Positions 1-6,180 of a DNA stretch of 6,621 nucleotides are shown one piece after another. A model generated the notes under the pieces. The model saw nothing but the letters and a program-made list of their open reading frames with translations. It was not told where the DNA came from and made no database searches. The stretch covers positions 1 to 6,621 of the forward strand of contig JAGCZE010000017.1 of NCBI GenBank assembly GCA_017960415.1, in the 5' to 3' direction. The DNA comes from Lachnospiraceae bacterium. Lineage in GTDB: Bacteria > Bacillota_A > Clostridia > Lachnospirales > Lachnospiraceae. Position numbers and translations under genes: made by a program. Numbering within the stretch: position 1 is the stretch's first letter; every line of letters begins with the position of its first letter.

Positions 1-531
1 ATAGTCGGTTATAATATCGATGATTCGGCCAAGTTGGCAGTGGCGGCACTAAAGGCTGGAGTTACGCTATACCGGGCCGCGGCCGGGGATGTTATCGTGG
101 GTAAAGGGATGGAAAGTTTCACTATTACTGCTCTGGCTCCGGAGGAAAAAGTGCATTATAAGGATGCCAATGCGGCTTCACTGACAGTACTGGCGAAGTA
201 CGGGGGGTTCTCTCTGTTGCTGACCGGCGACAGCGGAACGGACAGTGAGAAAAGATATATGAAAAAGCTCGAAGAGCCTGTTTCTGTGCTAAAAGTGGCC
301 CATCACGGGAGTAAATATTCAACCTCAAGTGAATTGCTGATGAGAGCTCTTCCTGCGGCAGCGTTTATTTCGTGTTCAAAGTACAATTCTTACGGCCATC
401 CGGCACCCGAAACACTTGCAAGACTCACTGAAGCGGGGACAGAGATATTTGCGACACCGCAGAGCGGAATGATCATATTGATCTATAGGGGCGGGGAGTA
501 CTTCGATGTTACGACTTTTACGGGGAGGTGA
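1..531 (+). CDS. ComEC/Rec2-type MBL-fold hydrolase, C-terminal part (5' end outside window)
   Basis: The frame is open from base 1 to the TGA at 529-531, so this is the last 176 codons of a longer gene. The visible part matches the C-terminal half of the metallo-beta-lactamase domain that ends ComEC/Rec2 DNA-uptake channels: an LLLTGD motif with its Asp at 229-231, a VAHHGS motif with the two His codons at 301-306, and a YGHP motif at 391-402, followed by the usual run of Leu/Gly to the C-terminus. In this family the Asp and His residues help form the metal site. The N-terminal HxHxDH motif and any membrane segments would lie upstream and cannot be seen. It may therefore be the tail of a full ComEC or a shorter stand-alone secreted or cytoplasmic MBL protein. 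The family call is firm; the comEC identity is not, so no symbol is given. Confidence 0.85.
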   Translation: MVGYNIDDSAKLAVAALKAGVTLYRAAAGDVIVGKGMESFTITALAPEEKVHYKDANAASLTVLAKYGGFSLLLTGDSGTDSEKRYMKKLEEPVSVLKVAHHGSKYSTSSELLMRALPAAAFISCSKYNSYGHPAPETLARLTEAGTEIFATPQSGMIILIYRGGEYFDVTTFTGR

Positions 532-595
532 TAGTCTGCTTGTAAGCATTGAATAGTAATATACAACTGTTTTTTTAGTGAGAAACTATCGATTT

Positions 596-620
596 GTAAG
601 CTATTACCCGGATAGCTTGC
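596..620 (+). terminator. Inverted repeat after the MBL gene: weak terminator or operator
   Basis: A 10-bp stem (596-605 with 611-620, two G-T wobbles) closes a 5-base loop at 606-610. The 3' side is followed by only a broken T run (TTCTTG), so as an intrinsic terminator of the upstream MBL gene it would be weak. It ends four bases before the -35 box of the next promoter, so it could equally be a protein binding site controlling the tandem-barrel/aguA operon. The dyad is seen directly; its role is inference. Confidence 0.35.
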
Positions 621-623
621 TTC

Positions 624-652
624 TTGCAATTGTAACGGACAATCGGTATAAT
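624..652 (+). promoter_or_regulatory. Sigma-A type promoter of the tandem-barrel protein/aguA operon
   Basis: TTGCAA (624-629) and a perfect TATAAT (647-652) are separated by exactly 17 bases, predicting transcription from about base 659. The spacer holds a small dyad, ATTGT at 629-633 and ACAAT at 639-643, placed where a repressor could block RNA polymerase. It does not fit a strict CcpA cre consensus. The in-frame ATG at 651 overlaps the -10 box and so cannot be a start on this transcript. Confidence 0.8.
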
Positions 653-731
653 GGTGATATCAGCAGTCTGTGCGATCATTTACGATACGTCGGGCTGCGA
701 TCAAAAAAATGAGAGAGAGGGTATGGTGTAT

Positions 732-1643
732 ATGGAACTTGATGAGAACGATCTGAAACAGGGACTGAAATTTATTGTGGGAACATGGCAGGTTGATTTT
801 CTGGTAAACGCGTGGTCGAACGATCTGACGCATATTCCGGCGACTGAATGGAAGAGTGAGGACGGCACGGATTTTACCGCGATCAATTATGAATTCTTCG
901 AGGACCACACAATGGTCATGAAGGATACTTCAAAGGGCAAGGAAATAAAGGGAACCTGGGAGCAGACCGGGTACACTGAGTTCCATTATACATTGAATGA
1001 TTTCCTTGATATTCCCGACAGTTCATTTAAGAAGAATGCCGAAACATTGATGATGCAGGATGGAAATCTTGCTTTCAGTATCGGCTTTATTGCGGTTTCA
1101 ATGAAGAAGATCGCCGAGGGAACGATCACGAAAGAACCCGATATCGGAGATATTGAGATGAGCGAAGAGGACCGGAACAAACTCGATATCGTCGGAAAAT
1201 ATGCCACGGTCAAAGCAATGTCGTTTATTGACGGCAAAATGGAGCTGTTTACCGAAGAAGAGGTAAAGGCTGATATCGATAAAAAGCTGGCAGCAGGCGA
1301 GATGGACGAGCATGACGCACAGCAGCAGATGATGACATTCGGCACGATTGCCGAAATCTGCGATGATCATAAGATCGTATATTGGATGAAGGCACCTGCG
1401 GGCATATCGGAAGCTGATATTAAGAAAGCTCTCGAAGCCGGCGAGATACAGGATTACCGCGACGGCATGTTCTGCGCGCAGAAGCAGGACTGGAAGTATG
1501 TCAACGGCAAGTATTACTATGACACCGGTGAGCACATGGAAGTGTTCGGAGAAGTTCAGTCATCCTGGGCAGAGCTGTCATTTGACGAAGACGGCCTGCT
1601 GATCATGATGAGCGGAATGTGCCGTATGAAGAGGGTTGAGTGA
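732..1643 (+). CDS. Uncharacterised protein with two lipocalin-like halves, upstream of aguA
   Basis: I do not recognise a named family. From the ATG at 732 the product is 303 residues, acidic, with no signal peptide or membrane segment, so probably cytoplasmic. It appears to be two tandem beta-barrel-like halves of about 150 residues. Half one opens with FIVGTW (residues 14-19) and half two with DIVGKY (about 152-157). Each then has alternating strands and closes on a DG-hydrophobic strand ending in MKKI or MKRV. The GxW/GxY opening followed by short strands is typical of lipocalin-like folds. Half two carries two Glu/Lys/Ala-rich helical inserts. The start is uncertain: the purine tract GAGAGAGAGG (711-720) serves ATG 732 (11-base gap), while GTG 726 and ATG 723 are in frame; ATG 651 lies in the promoter. 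The gene ends 10 bases before the aguA start, implying translational coupling. A ligand- or sugar-related role is only a guess from context. Confidence 0.75.
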   Translation: MELDENDLKQGLKFIVGTWQVDFLVNAWSNDLTHIPATEWKSEDGTDFTAINYEFFEDHTMVMKDTSKGKEIKGTWEQTGYTEFHYTLNDFLDIPDSSFKKNAETLMMQDGNLAFSIGFIAVSMKKIAEGTITKEPDIGDIEMSEEDRNKLDIVGKYATVKAMSFIDGKMELFTEEEVKADIDKKLAAGEMDEHDAQQQMMTFGTIAEICDDHKIVYWMKAPAGISEADIKKALEAGEIQDYRDGMFCAQKQDWKYVNGKYYYDTGEHMEVFGEVQSSWAELSFDEDGLLIMMSGMCRMKRVE

Positions 1644-1653
1644 AGCTAATATT

Positions 1654-3669
1654 ATGGAGAAAAATGAAGTGAAGACCTATGCGGATTTATGGATCGGTTA
1701 CAAGGAAAGAACAGTAAACAGGGATTGCAGACAGCTTGGGAAATTTTACCTGTCAGGCGCAGATGAAGCGGAAAAGATCGTAAAGAACGCTGTGCAGGAG
1801 TTGAAAGCCGGATTGAAAGCAATGTTGGATGTTGAACCAAAGATTGTATTTGGTGAGAATGCAGAGCCGGTAAAGATCACGAACGGCAAGACAATCCTGG
1901 ACAGCGAGGAGTATCAAATATCTCTAAGGGAAGACGGCGTGGCGATCGATGCCAAGAGCGGTGCAGGTATACTGTACGGCGTTTTTGACGTGCTCCGTAC
2001 GGTGGCATGCGAGAAGGAGATCGGGAAGACGTATGCTGCAGAAAAGAAAGTTCGCCCGTCGAACCCGCTCAGAATGCTCGATCACTGGGACAATATGGAC
2101 GGAAGTATCGAGAGAGGTTATTCCGGAGAGTCGTTTTTTTACGTAAACAATGAGATCGTGATCAATGAACGGACGAGAGATTATGCGAGAATGATCGCAT
2201 CTGTCGGCATCAACGGTGTCGTGATCAATAATGTAAACGTGAAGCAGGCAGCATCTTATATGATCACGGACCGCTACTTTGATAAGCTGGCAGAGCTTGG
2301 AGAGATATTTGCCGGATACGGTATTCGTTTATTCCTGAGTCTGAATTATGCGTCTACGATAGAGATCGGTGGACTGGACAGCGCAGATCCTTTGGATGAA
2401 AACGTCATCGCATGGTGGAAGGATAAGATGGCGGAAGTATTCCGGCGTATCCCTACACTGGGCGGCTTTTTGGTAAAAGCAGATTCCGAAGGACGCCCGG
2501 GACCGTTTACATACGGTAGGACACAGGCGGATGGCGCCAATATGCTTGCGGATATTGTTAAGGAGTATAACGGCATCATCATATGGAGGTGCTTCGTTTA
2601 TAACTGCAGGCAGGATTGGCGTGATAAGAAGACGGACCGAGCCAGGGCCGGCTATGACAATTTTATGCCTATGGATGGCGATTATCACGATAATGTGATC
2701 CTGCAGATCAAAAACGGACCAATGGACTTCCAGATCCGTGAGCCGGTTTCTCCGCTTTTGGGCGGTCTGCGAAAGACCAACCAGATGCTTGAAGTGCAGA
2801 TCGCACAGGAATATACCGGTCATCAGATCGATGTCTGCTATCTGATACCGGAATTTAAGGAAATCCTTGGTTTTAAGACATACTGCAAAGAGAGTAATGA
2901 TACGGTTGCAGATATAATCAGCGGGGAAACTTTCGGAAGCAGATATTCCGGTATCGCCGCTGTGACCAATACCGGAAATGATTTTAACTGGACCGGCAAT
3001 TATCTGGCCGGAGCCAATCTTTACGGTTTTGGAAGGCTGGCATTTGATATGGAGCTTTCTGCGAAGGAGATCGCGGAGGAGTTTGTAAGAATGACGATCT
3101 CACAGGAGAAGGAAGTCGTGGAACGGATAGTAAATATCCTGCTTCCGTCCAGGGAAATATATGAACGTTATACCAGTCCCCTGGGGATCGGCTGGATGGT
3201 GCAGCCGGCAACTCATTACGGATGCAGCGTGGATGGATACGAATATGACCGCTGGGGAACCTATCACAGGGCAGATCATTTGGGAATCGGCGTAGACCGT
3301 ACCGACAAAGGAACCGGATATGCCTTCCAGTATAATGAACCCAATGCGTCCATATATAACGATCCCGGGAAATGCCCGGACGAGCTGGTGCTGTTCTTCC
3401 ATCACCTGCCGTATACCCATAAGCTGCATAGTGGGAAGACTGTTATCCAGCACATTTATGACACTCATTTTGAAGGTTATGAGGAAGCGCAGCAGCTGGC
3501 CGAACAGTGGAATCAGCTAAAGGGAAAGATCGATGACGAGATCTTTGAAAATGTCAGTGAGCGTTTCAAACGGCAACTTATCAATGCCCGTGAGTGGTGC
3601 GACCAGGTGAATTCCTATTTCTTCCGAAAGAGTGGTATCCCGGATGAGAAGGGCAGGCAGATATGGTAA
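1654..3669 (+). CDS. aguA: GH67 alpha-glucuronidase
   Basis: The product is 671 residues, close to the ~680 usual for GH67, and has both ends of the family fold. It is an N-terminal beta domain (about 1-135), a TIM-barrel catalytic domain entered at RMLDHWDNMDG (140-150), and a helical C-terminal domain ending in SGIPDEKGRQIW. The enzyme cleaves alpha-1,2-linked (4-O-methyl)-D-glucuronic acid from the non-reducing terminal xylose of aldouronic acids, a late step in glucuronoxylan use. Catalytic residues are visible: acid Glu279 in KADSEGRPGP, Asp358 in KNGPMDF and Glu386 in AQEYTG. Their spacing of 79 and 28 residues agrees with E285/D364/E392 as I recall them for the Geobacillus enzyme. No signal peptide is seen, so it acts in the cytoplasm on imported oligosaccharides. 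ATG 1654 is preceded by a weak GAGTGAAG site overlapping the previous stop; an in-frame TTG at 1636 overlaps that gene and is less likely. No other xylan genes are in the window. Confidence 0.96.
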   Translation: MEKNEVKTYADLWIGYKERTVNRDCRQLGKFYLSGADEAEKIVKNAVQELKAGLKAMLDVEPKIVFGENAEPVKITNGKTILDSEEYQISLREDGVAIDAKSGAGILYGVFDVLRTVACEKEIGKTYAAEKKVRPSNPLRMLDHWDNMDGSIERGYSGESFFYVNNEIVINERTRDYARMIASVGINGVVINNVNVKQAASYMITDRYFDKLAELGEIFAGYGIRLFLSLNYASTIEIGGLDSADPLDENVIAWWKDKMAEVFRRIPTLGGFLVKADSEGRPGPFTYGRTQADGANMLADIVKEYNGIIIWRCFVYNCRQDWRDKKTDRARAGYDNFMPMDGDYHDNVILQIKNGPMDFQIREPVSPLLGGLRKTNQMLEVQIAQEYTGHQIDVCYLIPEFKEILGFKTYCKESNDTVADIISGETFGSRYSGIAAVTNTGNDFNWTGNYLAGANLYGFGRLAFDMELSAKEIAEEFVRMTISQEKEVVERIVNILLPSREIYERYTSPLGIGWMVQPATHYGCSVDGYEYDRWGTYHRADHLGIGVDRTDKGTGYAFQYNEPNASIYNDPGKCPDELVLFFHHLPYTHKLHSGKTVIQHIYDTHFEGYEEAQQLAEQWNQLKGKIDDEIFENVSERFKRQLINAREWCDQVNSYFFRKSGIPDEKGRQIW

Positions 3670-3712
3670 AGCAGAAATATGCTTTGGCGGCTGGCTAAAC
3701 CACATAAAACAA

Positions 3713-3735
3713 AAACCCGCTATTAAAGCGGGTTT
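3713..3735 (-). terminator. Intrinsic terminator of tRNA-Ser, possibly shared with aguA
   Basis: AAACCCGC (3713-3720) pairs with GCGGGTTT (3728-3735) around a 7-base AT-rich loop. Read leftward, the stem is followed by a T-rich run (the complement of ACAAAAA and ATAAAA before 3713), a good rho-independent terminator 12 bases beyond the tRNA 3' end. Read rightward the tail is only TTTCTG, so it would be weaker for aguA, whose stop lies 43 bases upstream. It sits between convergent units and probably works in both directions. Confidence 0.85.
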
Positions 3736-3747
3736 CTGACATCTTTA

Positions 3748-3833
3748 CGGAGCGGGTGGGATTCGAACCCACGAGACGTTGCCGTCTACCTGATTTCGAG
3801 TCAGGGCCGTTATGACCACTTCGATACCGCTCC
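3748..3833 (-). tRNA. tRNA-Ser (anticodon CGA)
   Basis: On the minus strand this 86-base sequence folds as a class II tRNA. The 7-bp acceptor stem is GGAGCGG with CCGCTCC, the 5-bp anticodon stem CCTGA/TCAGG surrounds loop CTCGAAA, and anticodon CGA lies at 3796-3798, reading UCG serine codons. A long variable arm (GACG/CGTC stem) marks the serine type, and a 5-bp T stem GTGGG/CCCAC holds TTCGAAT. The discriminator base is G (3748), as expected for tRNA-Ser. The bases that follow are not CCA, so the CCA end must be added after transcription. It lies 26 bases beyond the holA stop on the same strand and converges on aguA. Confidence 0.97.
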
Positions 3834-3853
3834 TTGTCATTTGCAACTCATAC

Positions 3854-3882
3854 ATCATACTACAAAGAAGATAAATTTGCAA
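3854..3882 (-). promoter_or_regulatory. Probable promoter of tRNA-Ser, overlapping the holA 3' end
   Basis: On the minus strand TTGCAA (3877-3882) and TATGAT (3854-3859) are exactly 17 bases apart. Transcription would start near 3847, giving a leader of about 14 bases before the tRNA. The -35 box and most of the spacer lie in the last codons of holA, and the spacer ends on the holA stop codon. It would let the tRNA be made independently of holA, although read-through from holA is also possible. Confidence 0.65.
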
Positions 3883-4846
3883 GCAAAATTTCTATTCCGG
3901 TATTTTCCGCTATATTGCCGATTTTTATGGCTTCTTCGGTGTTGATGCACTGGACAAGAGCGGAGAGTATCCTGCGGCGGTCAAAGTTGCGGAGCTTGGA
4001 ACGGTTTTTCTGAACCTGCCAGGGGGCGAGCTTGCCGTCGGAGGCGATCTGGGCATCAGACTTTCCGGAGTCCATACCGTCCCTGACCAGCAGGAGCGTG
4101 TTATACTGGCTCATCAGCAGCCTTAATATACCGAGAGGAGATTCTTTGAGGGCGATCAGGTCAAAATAGATCTGCATTGCCCTTTTTTGATTATGCATAA
4201 TGAGATTGTCTATGATCTCGTAGATCTTTCGTTCGATCTGCATCGTGCATATTTCGTTGATATCGGCTTCGGTGATCGTGTCGCGGCTTCCCGTGTAGTC
4301 GGAGAGCTTATCCGCTTCGTTGACGAGATTGAACAGATCCCCACCGACATAATCTATAAAATATGCAAGGGCTGAGGTTGAGATCCGTTTCCCGCGTTCA
4401 TTGAAATGGCGGCCGAGTATCGAAGCGGCTTCATTCGCGTCGGGAGTCTTGAATTCGCAGATATAACCTGCCTTTTGGATGCTTTTGTATAATCGGGTAC
4501 GCTTATCCGCATTCTGTTCGATAATGATCAGGACCGTGGTATCAGGAAGCGCTTCGACAGTATCGGCAAATTCCGCCCCAGAGGCTCCGAAAAGCCCGCT
4601 GTTTTCAACTATTACAAGCCGGTAGTCGGCAAAGAACGGAAACGCTGTAACGCTTTCTATCAAGTCTTTCGAATCAAATCCCTTGTTGCCGTCATAATAT
4701 GAGTAATTCATATCGGAGGATTCGGATCCGAGTACGGCTTCCTTCAACATATCCCGGCATTTGTTTATCAGATAGTTTTCCGTGCCCCAAAGCAGGTAAA
4801 CCCTTTTAAAACTACGCGCGGCGATATCATTTTTTATATTTTTCAT
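3860..4846 (-). CDS. holA: DNA polymerase III subunit delta
   Basis: The product is 328 residues, normal for Firmicute HolA. The delta subunit is the wrench of the clamp-loader complex that opens the beta sliding clamp at primed DNA. Evidence is the N-terminal RVYLLWGTENYLI segment (residues 15-27, the degenerate nucleotide-fold start seen in delta) and the PFFADYRLVIVENSGLF segment (70-86). The Leu85-Phe86 pair of that segment corresponds to the clamp-binding Leu-Phe of E. coli delta. The rest follows the family pattern: an AAA+-like domain II near residues 145-215 (GGDLFNLVNEADKL), then a helical collar domain that includes SPLGILRLLMSQYNTLLLVRD. ATG at 4846-4844 is preceded by AGAGG (4855-4859) with an 8-base gap. 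In many Firmicutes holA follows comEC on the same strand; here it faces it, with the aguA unit and a tRNA between. Confidence 0.95.
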   Translation of the reverse strand: MKNIKNDIAARSFKRVYLLWGTENYLINKCRDMLKEAVLGSESSDMNYSYYDGNKGFDSKDLIESVTAFPFFADYRLVIVENSGLFGASGAEFADTVEALPDTTVLIIIEQNADKRTRLYKSIQKAGYICEFKTPDANEAASILGRHFNERGKRISTSALAYFIDYVGGDLFNLVNEADKLSDYTGSRDTITEADINEICTMQIERKIYEIIDNLIMHNQKRAMQIYFDLIALKESPLGILRLLMSQYNTLLLVRDGMDSGKSDAQIASDGKLAPWQVQKNRSKLRNFDRRRILSALVQCINTEEAIKIGNIAENTGIEILLANLSSL

Positions 4847-4920
4847 GTAATTGACCTCTATGAAACGAACGAACTGTCAAACTTATTTCCATGATCGTAA
4901 ATGATAATGTTCATGACAAG

Positions 4921-4949
4921 ATTATATATTTTCATACCCCAAAAGTCCA
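4921..4949 (-). promoter_or_regulatory. Candidate promoter of holA
   Basis: Minus-strand TATAAT (4921-4926) has TGGACT (4944-4949) 17 bases upstream, a 4-of-6 match to TTGACA. Transcription would start near 4914, leaving a leader of about 67 bases. A rival is TTGTCA (4914-4919) with a 17-base spacer to GATCAT, whose -10 box is poorer. The perfect -10 box favours the first. The leader shows no convincing riboswitch or attenuator. Confidence 0.5.
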
Positions 4950-4967
4950 TATTTTTAAACTAATTAC

Positions 4968-4996
4968 TTGAAACGGCGCTTTTAAAGTGATATATT
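4968..4996 (+). promoter_or_regulatory. Promoter of ilvE
   Basis: TTGAAA (4968-4973) and TATATT (4991-4996) are exactly 17 bases apart, predicting transcription from about 5003 and a leader of about 65 bases. That leader is too short for a T-box or a leader-peptide attenuator of the kind that often controls branched-chain amino acid genes, and I see no such structure. The -35 box lies 18 bases from the divergent candidate -35 box of holA. Confidence 0.75.
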
Positions 4997-5067
4997 AGAG
5001 AATAAAGTTATTTTTGTTTTATGCAACATATAAGACAAAAGTAAAGGATAAACGGAGGGACGAGATT

Positions 5068-6093
5068 ATGGAAAAAAAGAACATTGACTGGGCCAATCTG
5101 GGATTTGGCTACATCGTAACCGACAAGAGATATGTTTCGGACTACAAGAACGGAGCATGGGATGAGGGACGTCTTACCGAAGATGCTACCGTTACGATCA
5201 GCGAGTGTGCAGGTGTCCTTCAGTATGCACAGACTGCATTTGAAGGCTTGAAGGCATATACGACCGAGGACGGCCATATTGTATGTTTCCGCCCCGATCT
5301 GAATGCGGAACGTATGGAAAACAGCGCAAAGAGACTTGAAATGCCCGTTTTCCCTCAGGAACGTTTCATTGAGGCAGTGGATGAGGTTGTTAAGGCAAAT
5401 GCCGCCTATGTTCCTCCTTACGGAAGCGGCGCGACATTTTATATCCGTCCGTATATGTTCGGAACCAATCCTGTTATAGGTGTTAAGCCTGCAACAGAGT
5501 ACCAGTTCAGAATGTTCGGAACTCCCGTCGGACCTTATTTCAAGGGTGGAGCAAAGCCCCTTACGATCAAGGTCAGCGATTTCGACAGAGCCGCTCCCAA
5601 CGGAACCGGTCATATTAAAGCCGGCCTGAACTATGCGATGAGCCTTCATGCCATCGTTACGGCTCACGCAGAGGGCTTTGATGAGAATATGTATCTTGAT
5701 CCCGCTACAAGGACCAAGGTTGAAGAGACCGGCGGTGCGAACTTCCTGTTCGTTACAAAGGACGGTAAGGTTGTTACGCCCAAATCGGGCAGCATCCTGC
5801 CTTCGATCACCCGACGTTCGCTGGTTATCGTTGCGAAGGAATATCTGGGACTTGAAGCCGAAGAGCGCGAAGTAACTCTTGATGAGGTTAAAGATTTTGC
5901 GGAATGCGGTCTGTGCGGAACTGCAGCCGTTATTTCGCCTGTCGGCAAGATCGTTGATCACGGTAAGGAGATCTGTCTGCCCAGCGGTATGGACGAGATG
6001 GGCCCGATCACGAAGAAGCTCTACGATACCCTTACAGGCATCCAGATGGGCAGGATCGAGGATAAGTTTGGCTGGGTAAGAAAGATATTATAA
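5068..6093 (+). CDS. ilvE: Branched-chain amino acid aminotransferase (long type)
   Basis: The 341-residue product is a class IV, PLP-dependent transaminase that interconverts leucine, isoleucine and valine with their 2-oxo acids using 2-oxoglutarate/glutamate, in the cytoplasm. Family marks in order are FEGLKAY (58-64), FRPDLNAERM (74-83), YIRPYMFG (125-132), Lys184 in GHIKAGLNYA as the Schiff-base lysine, Glu220 in VEETGGANF as the residue contacting the PLP pyridine nitrogen, and GTAAVISPV (284-292) near the phosphate/substrate site. The length and FRPDLNAERM-type motifs place it with the long bacterial/eukaryotic BCATs rather than the short E. coli form. ATG 5068 follows GGAGGG (5054-5059) at good spacing; an in-frame TTG at 5014 has no such site. 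Other ilv or leu genes are not adjacent. Cys280 and Cys283 form a CGLC motif just before GTAAV, of unknown meaning. Confidence 0.96.
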   Translation: MEKKNIDWANLGFGYIVTDKRYVSDYKNGAWDEGRLTEDATVTISECAGVLQYAQTAFEGLKAYTTEDGHIVCFRPDLNAERMENSAKRLEMPVFPQERFIEAVDEVVKANAAYVPPYGSGATFYIRPYMFGTNPVIGVKPATEYQFRMFGTPVGPYFKGGAKPLTIKVSDFDRAAPNGTGHIKAGLNYAMSLHAIVTAHAEGFDENMYLDPATRTKVEETGGANFLFVTKDGKVVTPKSGSILPSITRRSLVIVAKEYLGLEAEEREVTLDEVKDFAECGLCGTAAVISPVGKIVDHGKEICLPSGMDEMGPITKKLYDTLTGIQMGRIEDKFGWVRKIL

Positions 6094-6110
6094 TGATTTG
6101 AGATGTATTT

Positions 6111-6154
6111 AGCCGCCTGCAGCTTGCTGCTGCGGGCGGCTGTTAAGGTTTTTT
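6111..6154 (+). terminator. GC-rich hairpin after ilvE, probable terminator
   Basis: A 13-bp stem (6111-6123 with 6129-6141, one G-T wobble) closes the 5-base loop TTGCT. A run of six T (6149-6154) follows, but seven bases after the stem rather than directly, which may lower efficiency. It lies 17 bases after the ilvE stop and 26 bases before the next start, so it may only partly separate ilvE from the YvyF-like gene. Confidence 0.7.
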
Positions 6155-6180
6155 GGAATTATGGGGCAATGGAGGTATTT

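Noticed and set aside
629..643. Dyad in the promoter spacer as a CcpA catabolite-repression (cre) site
   Set aside because: It has a TGTAACG core like part of a cre site, but the spacing and the second half do not match the consensus, so only a generic operator is suggested.
1098..1535. 145-codon minus-strand frame opposite the tandem-barrel gene
   Set aside because: There is no ribosome binding site, promoter or family signal. The plus-strand gene has a promoter and is coupled to aguA, so this is a shadow frame.
2329..2823. 164-codon minus-strand frame opposite aguA
   Set aside because: It covers the catalytic core of a well-conserved GH67 enzyme and shows no coding features of its own.
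5003..5067. T-box or leader-peptide attenuator upstream of ilvE
   Set aside because: The leader is about 65 bases, lacks a terminator/antiterminator pair and has no run of Leu/Ile/Val codons in a short frame.
5008..5961. 317-codon open frame on the minus strand opposite ilvE
   Set aside because: It lies wholly antisense to a clearly conserved aminotransferase, has no ribosome binding site or recognisable domain, and its composition is that of a reverse-strand shadow.
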